A DNA stretch of 64,000 bases from Bog-473 sp036268485 (GTDB lineage: Bacteria; Actinomycetota; Acidimicrobiia; Acidimicrobiales; RAAP-2). The position numbers and the translations under genes are program-made. How positions within the stretch are numbered: position 1 is the first letter of the stretch; the number at the start of each line of letters is the position of its first letter. This document shows, in pieces, positions 17,676 to 25,735 of this stretch. The notes beneath the pieces were generated by a model, which was given only the letters and a program-made list of their open reading frames with translations, did no database searches and had not been told where the DNA came from. The stretch lies in assembly GCA_036268485.1 (NCBI GenBank), contig DATAUC010000027.1, positions 41,192-105,191 on the forward strand, given 5' to 3'.

Positions 17676-19034
17676 CTACAGCGACTGGATGAGCCGCTCG
17701 ACCCGTTCATCGTGCGATTTGAAGGGATCCTTGAGCAGCACGGTGCGCTGGGCCTGGTCGTTGAGCTTGAGGTGGACCCAGTCCACCGTGAAATCGCGGC
17801 GCCGTTCCTTGGCCCGCTTGACGAAGGCGCCCCGCAGGCGGGCCCGCGTCGTCTCGGGGGGATTGGTCATGGCGTCGTTGATGGCCTCGTCGGTGCAGAT
17901 GCGCTCCACCTGGTCCCGGGCCTGGAGCTTGTAATAGAGGCCCCGGGAGCGGTCCACGTCGTGGTACATGAGGTCGATCATGGCCACCTTGGGGTGGGAG
18001 AGCGGGACCTCGTGGCGGGTCCGCATCTGCTCGACCAGGCGGTACTTGGCCACCCAGTCGCACTCACGCCACAGGGAGAGTGGATCGGCTTCGAGACCCT
18101 TCAGGCAGTGTTCCCACATGCCCAGCGCGATGTCCTCTTCGGGCGACAACCCCTTGGCGTCGCGGAACTTGATGGCCCGCTCCAGGTATTCCATCTGGAT
18201 GTCGAGGGCCCGCATCTCACGGCCGTTGGCCAGGCGGACCCGGCGCTGGCAGGTGATGTCGTGGCTGATCTCGCGGATGGCCCGGATGGGGTTCTCCAGC
18301 GTCAGGTCACGCAGCACGGTGGACGAGTCCTCCAGCATGGCCAAAAGGATGCTGGTCGTGCCCACCTTCAAGAAGGTGGCGTACTCGCTCATGTTGGAGT
18401 CCCCCACAATGACGTGGAGGCGGCGAAAGCGCTCGGCGTCGGCGTGCGGCTCGTCGCGGGTGTTGATGATGGGGCGGCTGCGGGTGGTGGCCGACGAGAC
18501 GCCTTCCCAGATGTGCTCGGCCCGCTGGGACAGGCAGAAGACGGCGCCCCGGGCGGTCTGGAGGACCTTGCCGGCCCCGGCGTAGATCTGGCGGCTGACC
18601 AGGAAGGGGATGAGAACCTCGGTGTAGCGGTTGAATTCGTCGTTGCGCTCGGTCAGGTAGTTCTCGTGGCAGCCGTAGGAGTTGCCCACCGAGTCCGTGT
18701 TGTTCTTGAAGAGGTACACCTCGCCCCGGATGCCCTCTTCGCGCAGGCGGGCCTGCGCCCCGGTGACCAGCTGGGCCAGGATCCACTCCCCCGCCTTGTC
18801 GTGAATGACAACGTCGCTGATCTTGTCGCACTCGGGGGTGGCGTATTCGGGATGGCTGCCGACGTCGAGGTAGAGGCGGGCCCCGTTCTCCAAGAAGACG
18901 TTGGACGAACGGCCCCAGCTGACCACCCGGCGGAAGAGGTAGCGGGCCACCTCGTCGGGACTGAGGCGGCGCTGCCCACGCAGGGTGAAGGTGACGCCGT
19001 ACTCATTCTCAATGCCGAAAATGCGTCGCTCCAC
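17676..19034 (-). CDS. pafA: Pup ligase PafA
   Basis: The 452-residue enzyme, the same length as M. tuberculosis PafA, uses ATP to join the C-terminal glutamate of Pup to lysines of target proteins. It carries the carboxylate-amine ligase-like fold motifs RRIFGIENEYGVT, ENGARLYLDVGSHPEY, VYLFKNNTDSVGNSYGCHEN and TRSRPIINTRDEPHAD. Pup is encoded ending GGQ, so Dop must deamidate it first. GTG 19034 matches the family start, and TACGGT sits 6 nt before it (possible leaderless start) although prcA ends only 19 nt upstream. Confidence 0.98.
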   Translation of the reverse strand: MERRIFGIENEYGVTFTLRGQRRLSPDEVARYLFRRVVSWGRSSNVFLENGARLYLDVGSHPEYATPECDKISDVVIHDKAGEWILAQLVTGAQARLREEGIRGEVYLFKNNTDSVGNSYGCHENYLTERNDEFNRYTEVLIPFLVSRQIYAGAGKVLQTARGAVFCLSQRAEHIWEGVSSATTRSRPIINTRDEPHADAERFRRLHVIVGDSNMSEYATFLKVGTTSILLAMLEDSSTVLRDLTLENPIRAIREISHDITCQRRVRLANGREMRALDIQMEYLERAIKFRDAKGLSPEEDIALGMWEHCLKGLEADPLSLWRECDWVAKYRLVEQMRTRHEVPLSHPKVAMIDLMYHDVDRSRGLYYKLQARDQVERICTDEAINDAMTNPPETTRARLRGAFVKRAKERRRDFTVDWVHLKLNDQAQRTVLLKDPFKSHDERVERLIQSL

Positions 19035-19040
19035 AGAGCC

Positions 19041-19046
19041 ACCGTA
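19041..19046 (-). promoter_or_regulatory. TACGGT hexamer 6 nt before pafA GTG
   Basis: A TANNNT -10-like element whose expected transcription start coincides with the pafA GTG. No Shine-Dalgarno is visible. It would give an extra, leaderless transcript inside the proteasome operon; no good -35 is seen. Confidence 0.35.
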
Positions 19047-19053
19047 CTGCCGC

Positions 19054-19731
19054 CTATGCCAAAAGCTGCGCCAGCTCGTCTTCGGAGATACGCCGGAAGG
19101 CCCGGCGGCCGTTTCCACGGCTCAAGGTGGCCACTTCGAGCTCGCCGGCCGCCAACGTCCGGTCGGGACCGGCCAGGGCCGTCGTGGCCGCCTTGAGGGC
19201 GGCTCCGAGGTCCCAGTCGGCCTGCCAGGCGGCGGCCACGCGTTCGGCGATCGTCTCGGCGTCGCCCCCGAGGACGGCGTACTGCTCCTCGTCGGTGATC
19301 GTGCCTTCGTAGGCGATGTGGTACAGCTGGTCGGGCTGGGTGCCCTGCCCCAGTTCGGCCACCAGGATCTCCACCTCGAGCGGCTTCATCTCGTGGGTGA
19401 ACACGTTGCCCAGGTACTGGGCGTAGAGGTTGGCCAGCGAGCGGGCGTCGACATCCTCGCGGCTGTAGGCGTACCCCTTGGTGTCGGCGTGTCGCACACC
19501 GGCCACCCGGAGCTGGTCGTACTCGTTGTACTTGCCGACACCGCCGAAGGCGATGCGGTCGTAAATCTCGCTGATCTTGTGCAGGGAACGCGACGGGTTC
19601 TCGGCCACGATGGCGATGCCCTGGTCAAACATGGTGGCCACCAGCGAGCGGCCCCGGGCGATGCCCTTCTGGGCGTACTCGGCCCGGTCCTTCATGACCT
19701 GTTCGGGCGCCACGTAGTACGGCATGCTCAT
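19054..19731 (-). CDS. prcA: proteasome alpha subunit
   Basis: The 225-residue 20S alpha subunit forms the outer rings of the core particle and gates substrate entry. It has the bacterial alpha N-terminus (MPYYVAPEQVMKDRAEYAQKGIARGRS), IYDRIAFGGVGKYNEYDQLR and a proteasome-type fold without a catalytic Thr. Its ATG overlaps the prcB stop (ATGA). The C-terminus is shorter than in M. tuberculosis (248 residues), lacking most of the acidic tail. Confidence 0.97.
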   Translation of the reverse strand: MSMPYYVAPEQVMKDRAEYAQKGIARGRSLVATMFDQGIAIVAENPSRSLHKISEIYDRIAFGGVGKYNEYDQLRVAGVRHADTKGYAYSREDVDARSLANLYAQYLGNVFTHEMKPLEVEILVAELGQGTQPDQLYHIAYEGTITDEEQYAVLGGDAETIAERVAAAWQADWDLGAALKAATTALAGPDRTLAAGELEVATLSRGNGRRAFRRISEDELAQLLA

Positions 19732-20528
19732 CGGGCTTGGGCCTCCCGCTTGCGCTCAATGAGGGCACCGAACCGCTCGGCCACTTCGGCCTCGGGCACC
19801 AGGCGGTACCCGGCGGCATCGACGATGGCGACCAGGGGGTAGATGCCCCGCACCAGGTCGGGACCGCCGGTGGCGGAGTCCTCGTCGGCGGCGTCGTAAA
19901 GGGACTGGATGGCCAGGTCCACCCCTTCGTCCTGGGTCAGACCTTCACGGAAGCCGGCCTTGATGGTGCTGCGGGCATCGCGGCCACCCGAGCCGGTGGT
20001 CTGGAAGTCGGTGTCCTCGTAGTGGCCGCCGGTGGCGTCGTAGCTGAAGATGCGCCCGATGCCGCGGGCGATGTCGTACCCGGCGAAGAGGGGCACCACC
20101 ACGAAGCCCTGCATGGCCATGGGCAGGTGCTGGCGCACCATCTGGGCCAGCTGGTTGGCCTTGCCCTCGAGCGAGAGCACGGAACCCTCGACCTTCTCGT
20201 AGTGCTCGAGCTGTACCTGGAAGAGGCGCACCATCTCGACGGCCATGCCGGCCGAACCGGCGATGGCCACGGCCGAGTAGCGGTCGGCCGGGAAGACCTT
20301 CTCCATGGCCCGGTGGGCGATGATGTTGCCCGAAGTGGCCCGGCGGTCGCCCGCCATGATGATCCCGTCGGCGAAGCGCAGGGCGACCACCGTCGTGGCG
20401 TGGGTGTCAGGCACCGTCGTCAATGCAGACGGTCCCTGGGGGGCCAGCACCGGTGAACCGGCCTGGCGCAGGAGCCCGACGAAGTCCGGGCCCGGATCGT
20501 GTTCCGGGGGAAAGAGAGGAAGGGCCAC
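19728..20528 (-). CDS. prcB: proteasome beta subunit (catalytic)
   Basis: The 266-residue precursor has a 44-residue propeptide, cleaved to expose the nucleophile Thr45 in DTHATTVVALRF. The family Asp and Lys occur in MAGDRRATSG and AMEKVF. LYDAADEDSATGGPDLVRG is the typical actinobacterial beta C-terminal segment. It forms the inner rings of the 20S core that degrade pupylated proteins delivered by ARC/Mpa. It follows pup by 6 nt. Confidence 0.98.
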   Translation of the reverse strand: MALPLFPPEHDPGPDFVGLLRQAGSPVLAPQGPSALTTVPDTHATTVVALRFADGIIMAGDRRATSGNIIAHRAMEKVFPADRYSAVAIAGSAGMAVEMVRLFQVQLEHYEKVEGSVLSLEGKANQLAQMVRQHLPMAMQGFVVVPLFAGYDIARGIGRIFSYDATGGHYEDTDFQTTGSGGRDARSTIKAGFREGLTQDEGVDLAIQSLYDAADEDSATGGPDLVRGIYPLVAIVDAAGYRLVPEAEVAERFGALIERKREAQAR

Positions 20529-20534
20529 CGGTGA

Positions 20535-20753
20535 CTACTGTCCGCCCTTTTGCACGTAGTTGCGCACAAACTCCTCGGCGTTGTCTTCGAGGACCTCGTC
20601 GATCTCGTCGAGCAGGTCGTCGAGTTCGGCCTTGATCTTCTCGCCGCGCTCGGAGGTCGCCGGCGCGGCCGTCTCGACCAGGTCGGCGTCGCTCTCGGTG
20701 GTGGTCCGGTCCGATGTGCTCGAACCCTTCCGCTTCTGTTCTTGTTCTGCCAT
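20535..20753 (-). CDS. pup: prokaryotic ubiquitin-like protein Pup
   Basis: The 72-residue disordered tag starts MAEQEQKRKG and ends in the Pup C-terminus DNAEEFVRNYVQKGGQ. The last residue is Gln, so Dop must deamidate it to Glu before PafA can attach it. The central helix EKIKAELDDLLDEIDEVL is the part that binds the coiled coils of the ARC/Mpa ATPase. It lies between dop and prcB as in other actinobacteria. Confidence 0.99.
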   Translation of the reverse strand: MAEQEQKRKGSSTSDRTTTESDADLVETAAPATSERGEKIKAELDDLLDEIDEVLEDNAEEFVRNYVQKGGQ

Positions 20754-20780
20754 GTCTTCGCCTCGTTCGTTCAGGTCAGT

Positions 20781-22283
20781 TCAGGAATTGAGCCGATCCA
20801 ACAGGTCGGCCGGACTCGTGCTCTGGGCCAGCAGTGCGCCCGTGTGCTCGGCTGTTCCCTTCAAGGGATCCATCATAGGGACGCGCCGGAGGGGGTCGGT
20901 CCCCACGTCGAAGACCAGTGAATCCCAGTTGGCGGTGACCACCGCATCGGGCCAGCGGGCCAGACACTTGCCGCGGAACCAGGCCCGGGTCCCCGGCGGG
21001 GGCTCGCTGACGGCCGCCGTTGCCTCTTGCACCGAGACGAGACGGCGCATGCCGAGCCGGTCGTAGATCGACTTTTCAGGCCGCAGGTCGTGGTACTGCA
21101 GCGCCAGCGCGGCCACCCGGGGGTCGTCCCAGCCGCAGGAATGGCGCTCCTGGTAGGCCAGCAGGAGTTGGCGCTTGGCCACCCAGTCGAGCGTGTCGGC
21201 CAGCGTGGTGGGGTCCGATTCGAGCCCCTGCAACACGGTCTCCCACAGTTCGAGGACGTGGGCGCCCACGCTGCCCGCTCCCCCGTCATCGCCCAGGGCG
21301 GCCAGGCCGTACTCCTCGCCGTACTTGCGGGCGGCGCCGAAGAGCTCCCACTGGATTTCCAGCGCGGTGGCCGACGAGCCGTCGCTGAGCGGCAGCGGCC
21401 GGCGCAACGAGAGGTCGGCCGATACCGAATGCAGCGCGCGCACCGGATCGGCCAGCGCCAGGTCGCGGGTCGGCATGGCGTCGTCCTCAATCATGGCCAG
21501 GACGATGGCCGTGGTGCCCAACTTCAAGAAGGTGGCGCTCTCGGACATGTTGGCGTCGCCCACGATGACGTGCAGGCGGCGGAAGCGCTTGGGGTCGGCG
21601 TGGGGCTCGTCGCGCGTGTTGACGATGGGCCGCTTGAGTGTCGTCTCCAGCCCGACGATCTCCTCGAAGAACTCGGCCCGCTGCGAGATCTGGAAAAGCA
21701 CCGTCTTGGCATCGAGGGCCGGCGTCTCCACGCCCACCTTGCCCGATCCGGTGAAGATGGTGCGCGAGACGAAGTGGGGCACCACCCCGTCGATCACCTG
21801 GTTGAAGGGCACGGCCCGGTCCATCATGTAGTTCTCGTGGCAGCCGTACGAGTTGCCCTTGCCGTCGGAGTTGTTCTTGTGGACGATGGGGGCGGGCTGA
21901 CCGGGAATGCGCTGCGCCGCCGCCGTCATCGACTGGCGCAGGATGAGCTCCCCCGCTTTGTCGTGCACCAGGCACTCGTAAGGGGTCAGGCACTCGGGGG
22001 TCGAATACTCCGGATGGGCGTGGTCGACGTAGTAGCGGGCCCCGTTGATCAGGACGGTGTTGGCCAGGTGGGTCTCGACCATGGGCGCCAGCGAGCCCTC
22101 GCGGGCGAAGCCACGGGCGTCGTTGCCGGGCGTCTCGTCCTCGAAGTCCCAGCCGATCTTCTGCTGCACGTCGGCCGCATAGGCGTTGACCAGCACCGAG
22201 GAGGCGGCAATGGGGTTCTGCTCGGGTCCGGGCGAGAGGATCCCGTATTCGGTCTCAATTCCGCACACCTTGGTGGTGGCCAT
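20781..22283 (-). CDS. dop: deamidase of Pup / depupylase Dop
   Basis: The 500-residue PafA homologue (M. tuberculosis Dop has about 505) converts Pup-Gln to Pup-Glu and removes Pup from substrates. It shows VCGIETEYGI, INGARYYVDHAHPEYSTPE, HKNNSDGKGNSYGCHENYM and VNTRDEPHADPKRFRRLHV. The Dop-specific insert after the first helix is present (GWDFEDETPGNDARGF). ATG 22283 follows a TAGGGT hexamer by 6 nt and lies 17 nt after arc. Confidence 0.98.
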   Translation of the reverse strand: MATTKVCGIETEYGILSPGPEQNPIAASSVLVNAYAADVQQKIGWDFEDETPGNDARGFAREGSLAPMVETHLANTVLINGARYYVDHAHPEYSTPECLTPYECLVHDKAGELILRQSMTAAAQRIPGQPAPIVHKNNSDGKGNSYGCHENYMMDRAVPFNQVIDGVVPHFVSRTIFTGSGKVGVETPALDAKTVLFQISQRAEFFEEIVGLETTLKRPIVNTRDEPHADPKRFRRLHVIVGDANMSESATFLKLGTTAIVLAMIEDDAMPTRDLALADPVRALHSVSADLSLRRPLPLSDGSSATALEIQWELFGAARKYGEEYGLAALGDDGGAGSVGAHVLELWETVLQGLESDPTTLADTLDWVAKRQLLLAYQERHSCGWDDPRVAALALQYHDLRPEKSIYDRLGMRRLVSVQEATAAVSEPPPGTRAWFRGKCLARWPDAVVTANWDSLVFDVGTDPLRRVPMMDPLKGTAEHTGALLAQSTSPADLLDRLNS

Positions 22284-22289
22284 ATGACG

Positions 22290-22295
22290 ACCCTA
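22290..22295 (-). promoter_or_regulatory. TAGGGT hexamer 6 nt before dop ATG
   Basis: A TANNNT -10-like element placed so that transcription would start at or next to the dop ATG. The identical hexamer precedes arc. No Shine-Dalgarno is visible. Confidence 0.4.
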
Positions 22296-22300
22296 CCGAC

Positions 22301-24055
22301 CTAGAGGTACTGCCCGGTGCCCACCCGCTCGATGGACCGTCCACCTTGTACCTCGCGGTCCTCGGTGAGCAGGGTGCGGACATAGACGATGCGCTCGCCC
22401 TTCTTGCCGGAGATACGAGCCCAGTCGTCGGGGTTGGTCGTGTTGGGCAGGTCCTCGTTCTCCTTGTATTCCTGACGGATCGACTCCATCAGGTCGGAGG
22501 TGCGGATGCCGCCCGACTCACCGGCGATGACCCGCTTGATGGCCAGCTTCTTGGCCCGGCGCACGATGTTCTCGATCATGGCGCCCGAGGAGAAGTCCCG
22601 GTAGTACAGGATCTCCTTGTCACCATTCTGGTAGGTGACCTCGAGGAAACGGTTCTCGTCGTCTTCGCGGTACATCTCGGTCACCGTCTGCTCAATGATG
22701 GCCTGCACCGCCTTGTTGGGGTCTCCCCCGCCCAGGCGCGACACCTCATCGGTATCGAGCGGCAGAGCCGACGTCAGGTAGCGGCTGAAGATCTGGGCCG
22801 CCGCCTCTTCGTTGGGTCGCTCGATCTTGATCTTCACGTCGAGGCGGCCCGGGCGCAGGATGGCCGGGTCGATCAGGTCCTCCCGGTTCGAGGCGCCGAT
22901 CACGATCACGTCGCGCAACGACTCGACGCCGTCGATCTCGGCCAGCAGCTGGGGCACGATGGTCGACTCCATGTCGGAGCTGATGCCGGTGCCGCGGGTG
23001 CGGAAGAGCGACTCCATCTCGTCGAAGAACACGATGACCGGCATGCCCTCGTCGGCCTTCTCACGGGCCCGCTGGAAGACCTGGCGGATCTGACGCTCGG
23101 TCTCACCCACGTATTTGTTGAGGAGCTCGGGTCCCTTGATATTCAAGAAGTAGCTCCGCACGTTGGAGTCCCCGGTGGCCTCGGCCACCTTTTTGGCCAA
23201 TGAGTTGGCCACCGCCTTGGCGATGAGGGTCTTGCCGCAGCCCGGCGGGCCGTAGAGCAGGATGCCCTTGGGGGCGGGCAGCGAGTACTCGGCGAAGAGG
23301 GCCCGGTGCAGGTAGGGCAGTTCGACGGCGTCGGTGATGGCTTCTATCTGGGCGTCCAGGCCGCCGACGTCGGCATAGGTGATGTCGGGCACCTCTTCGA
23401 GGACGAGCTCTTCGCTGTCGAGCTTGGGCAGCTTCTCAATGAGCAGTCCGGTGCGCACGTCCATCAGGAGCGAATCACCCGAACGCAACTTGACGCCCAG
23501 CATCTCCTCGCTCAGTTCGGCCACCCGTTCCTCATCGGCGCGGGCGAAGATGATGCAGCGGCGTGTGTCTTCGAGCCGCTCCTTCAAGGTGACGACCTCG
23601 CCGGAGAGCTCCCCGTCCCGGACGAGGACCACGTTCAGCGATTCGTTCAGCACCACTTCATTGCCCTTGCGCACCTGACCCGGATCGATGTCGGGATGCA
23701 GGGTCACCCGCATTTTGCGGCCGCTGGAGAACACATCGACCGTGCCGTCCTCGTTGACGCCCAGGAAGGTGCCGTAGGCGGCCGGGGGCTGGGTCAGCTT
23801 CTCGACCTCTTCGCGCAGGGCGGCCAGCTGCTCCTTGGCCTGCTGCAGGGTGAAGGTCAGTTTCTCGTTCTGCGAGGTGGCGTGAGCCAGTTGACCCTTG
23901 CTCTCGAGCAGCCGTTCCTCCAGGGCCTGGACGCGGCCCGGGCTCTCCTGCAGGCGGCGGCGGAGCGCGTGGATCTCGTCCTCGGCGTCGGCTAGCTCAA
24001 CCCGCAGGGCTTCGGCCTGCGTGTCGGCATCATGCGGGTCCGCGGGTGTGCTCAC
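22301..24055 (-). CDS. arc: proteasome-associated AAA ATPase ARC/Mpa
   Basis: The 584-residue ring ATPase recognises Pup and threads tagged proteins into the 20S core. From the N-terminus it has a coiled coil (about 11-88), two OB-type domains (about 92-215), an AAA domain with Walker A GPPGCGKT (269-276), Walker B FFDEMESLF and sensor GASNRED, and the C-terminal GQYL motif that docks into the alpha ring. GTG 24055 gives the family-typical N-terminus; the frame is open to 24319 but that part is promoter region. TAGGGT lies 7 nt before the GTG. It is the first gene of the proteasome operon. Confidence 0.97.
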   Translation of the reverse strand: MSTPADPHDADTQAEALRVELADAEDEIHALRRRLQESPGRVQALEERLLESKGQLAHATSQNEKLTFTLQQAKEQLAALREEVEKLTQPPAAYGTFLGVNEDGTVDVFSSGRKMRVTLHPDIDPGQVRKGNEVVLNESLNVVLVRDGELSGEVVTLKERLEDTRRCIIFARADEERVAELSEEMLGVKLRSGDSLLMDVRTGLLIEKLPKLDSEELVLEEVPDITYADVGGLDAQIEAITDAVELPYLHRALFAEYSLPAPKGILLYGPPGCGKTLIAKAVANSLAKKVAEATGDSNVRSYFLNIKGPELLNKYVGETERQIRQVFQRAREKADEGMPVIVFFDEMESLFRTRGTGISSDMESTIVPQLLAEIDGVESLRDVIVIGASNREDLIDPAILRPGRLDVKIKIERPNEEAAAQIFSRYLTSALPLDTDEVSRLGGGDPNKAVQAIIEQTVTEMYREDDENRFLEVTYQNGDKEILYYRDFSSGAMIENIVRRAKKLAIKRVIAGESGGIRTSDLMESIRQEYKENEDLPNTTNPDDWARISGKKGERIVYVRTLLTEDREVQGGRSIERVGTGQYL

Positions 24056-24062
24056 CTGAATC

Positions 24063-24068
24063 ACCCTA
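24063..24068 (-). promoter_or_regulatory. TAGGGT -10-like element for arc (proteasome operon)
   Basis: TAGGGT followed by 7 nt and the arc GTG, with no Shine-Dalgarno, suggests a leaderless start of the arc-dop-pup-prcBA-pafA operon. No convincing -35 was identified. Confidence 0.45.
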
Positions 24069-24169
24069 GCCCTGAGGTCGGGCCAAATGGCCCGCATCGG
24101 CGATCGATCCGGGATGGCCCGTCCAGGCATCAGCCGGCGACTAGTATGGAGGGGCTTGCACACGCCATA

Positions 24170-24199
24170 TTGACGGTGCGTCAGCTGCCTCGGTACGGT
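24170..24199 (+). promoter_or_regulatory. promoter for the ferredoxin gene
   Basis: TTGACG (24170-24175) and TACGGT (24194-24199) are separated by 18 nt, a good housekeeping promoter. The leader of about 40 nt ends with AAGGGAGAG before ATG 24246. It lies in the 190-nt region that also drives arc in the other direction. Confidence 0.6.
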
Positions 24200-24245
24200 C
24201 CTTCTGGCCCGTCGGGCGGTCACGACAAGGGAGAGAGACAACGAC

Positions 24246-24482
24246 ATGAAGGTCTGGATCGACCAGGATCTCTGCACGGGGGACGGACTGTGCGAAGAGA
24301 TTGCGCCGGCCGTGTTCACCCTTCTGGACGATGGCTTGGCCTATGTCAAAGAGGGCGAGAGCATCAAAAACGACCCCGGTGGCTCCGGCGGCATGGCCGC
24401 GGTGCCCTCCGACCTCGAAGAAGCGGTGGTTGAAGCTTCTGAAGAGTGTCCCGGGGAGTGCATCTTCATCGAACGCGACTAG
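24246..24482 (+). CDS. small ferredoxin, 3Fe-4S/4Fe-4S type with Asp in place of the second Cys
   Basis: The 78-residue electron carrier begins MKVWIDQDLC and has the cluster motif C10-TG-D13-GL-C16 plus a C-terminal C68-P. The second Cys of the usual CxxCxxC is Asp13. That is the pattern of 3Fe-4S ferredoxins, or of 4Fe-4S proteins with an Asp ligand such as that of Pyrococcus furiosus. An extra Cys72 follows (CPGEC). Such ferredoxins often serve cytochromes P450 or other oxygenases, but none is adjacent. It diverges from arc and ends 2 nt from the convergent trmI stop. Confidence 0.9.
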   Translation: MKVWIDQDLCTGDGLCEEIAPAVFTLLDDGLAYVKEGESIKNDPGGSGGMAAVPSDLEEAVVEASEECPGECIFIERD

Positions 24483-24484
24483 CC

Positions 24485-25258
24485 CTAGACGCTCAGGCGT
24501 CGGGCCGTGGTCAAGAACCCGGTGTGGCCCACCATGCGATGGTCCGGGCGGACCGATCGTTCCTCAATGTGCCACGTGCGCCGCATGATCTCCTGCGTCT
24601 CGGACAAGCCGAACGGCGTCGAGTCGTGGTCCAGCGCCTGTCGCAGCAGCGCCGTCTGGTTGATGGTGGGCAGGTAGGCCAGCAGGATCCCGCCCGGCCG
24701 TAGCGCCGTGGAGGCCGCCTCAATGACCTTGTGCGGCTCGGGCATGTCCAGCAGGATCCGGTCGAGGTCCTCTTCGTCTATGCCCTCGGTGACGTCCCGG
24801 ATCTCCACCCGGTAGGGCATGTCGGGCCCCAGGGCCGCTTCGACGTTGGTCTTGGCCCGCTCGGCAAAGTCCTCGCGCAACTCGTAGCCGACCACGTCGG
24901 CCCCGGCCCGCAACAGCGTCATGGACAGGGCACCCGAACCGACACCCGCTTCGAGCACCCGTTGCCCGGGTCCGATGTCGGCCGCGATGAGAATCGCCCC
25001 CAGGTCCTTGGGATAGATGACCTGGGCTCCCCGTGGCATCTTGAGCACCACGTCGCTCAGGGTGGGCCGCAAGACGAGAAACTGGCGCCCGGTCGAGCCG
25101 AGAATGGTGCGCCCCTCCACGTCCCCGATCATGTCGTCGTGCGAGATCATGCCCGCGTGCGTGTGGAACATGGCCCCGTCGACCAGCGTGATGAGATAGC
25201 GGCGTTCCTTGGGGTCGATCAGGAGTACCCGTTCGCCCGCCACCAGGGCGTGGGACAC
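24485..25258 (-). CDS. trmI: tRNA (adenine-58-N1)-methyltransferase TrmI
   Basis: The 257-residue enzyme has an N-terminal beta domain and a Rossmann methyltransferase domain with SAM motif I VLEAGVGSGALS and LLDMPEPHKVI, where Asp/Pro-type residues form the adenine pocket. It methylates A58 in the T-loop of tRNAs. The GTG start lies 5 nt after the previous stop. In mycobacteria the same gene also lies close to mpa, supporting the call. Confidence 0.95.
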   Translation of the reverse strand: MSHALVAGERVLLIDPKERRYLITLVDGAMFHTHAGMISHDDMIGDVEGRTILGSTGRQFLVLRPTLSDVVLKMPRGAQVIYPKDLGAILIAADIGPGQRVLEAGVGSGALSMTLLRAGADVVGYELREDFAERAKTNVEAALGPDMPYRVEIRDVTEGIDEEDLDRILLDMPEPHKVIEAASTALRPGGILLAYLPTINQTALLRQALDHDSTPFGLSETQEIMRRTWHIEERSVRPDHRMVGHTGFLTTARRLSV

Positions 25259-25263
25259 GGCGC

Positions 25264-25506
25264 TCAGGTTTCGTCTGCGCTGACCGGCGCCAGCACCGGG
25301 ACCGCCATGGGCGGCGTGTTGCGGTCGCGCACCGTGATGAGCAGCTGCTCCCCTGGTTCGACCTTGACGGTGGAGATCACGCCGCCCTTGTCACTGAGTA
25401 CCCGACGCAGCACGAAGGCGGACCCGGCCAGAGCCAGCCAGACCCAATCGCCGGCCATGCCCCGGCGCATGGCCGAGCGGATGAGGCGTCGAAGAAGGGC
25501 GTCCAT
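25264..25506 (-). CDS. small unknown protein with one hydrophobic segment
   Basis: The 80-residue protein has a basic N-terminus (MDALLRRLIRSAMRRG), a hydrophobic stretch (WVWLALAGSAFVLRRVL) and a C-terminal beta-like part (STVKVEPGEQLLITVRDRN). It may be membrane associated. I recognise no family. It is the third of three small genes lying head-to-tail before trmI. Confidence 0.6.
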   Translation of the reverse strand: MDALLRRLIRSAMRRGMAGDWVWLALAGSAFVLRRVLSDKGGVISTVKVEPGEQLLITVRDRNTPPMAVPVLAPVSADET

Positions 25507-25513
25507 GGAGGAC

Positions 25514-25735
25514 CTAGAGGCGCCGGATCTCGACCACGGCCGAGCGGCCACGGCCCCGACGTCGTCCGGCCAGGAAGGCCAACGTGAGCACCGACACGGC
25601 CACCAATCCGGCCACGGCCAACCCGCGGGGCGCGGCGGCCCGGGCGGTGGCCTCGCCTTCGCCCATGACCTGGGAGTAGGCGGCCTTCAGATCGTCTCGA
25701 GTGATGAGCCGTCCGTTTGTCCCGGCGCTAAGCAT
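25514..25735 (-). CDS. small single-pass membrane protein
   Basis: The 73-residue protein has a soluble N-terminal half (TNGRLITRDDLKAAYSQVMG), a TM helix (GLAVAGLVAVSVLTLAFLAG) and a strongly basic tail (RRRGRGR). Its ATG overlaps the stop of the upstream gene by one base (TGATG), indicating coupled translation. No family is recognised. Confidence 0.65.
   Translation of the reverse strand: MLSAGTNGRLITRDDLKAAYSQVMGEGEATARAAAPRGLAVAGLVAVSVLTLAFLAGRRRGRGRSAVVEIRRL

Noticed and set aside
17619..19196. Long plus-strand open frame across pafA
   Set aside because: Antisense shadow of pafA; similar shadows over dop, arc and prcB were also discarded.
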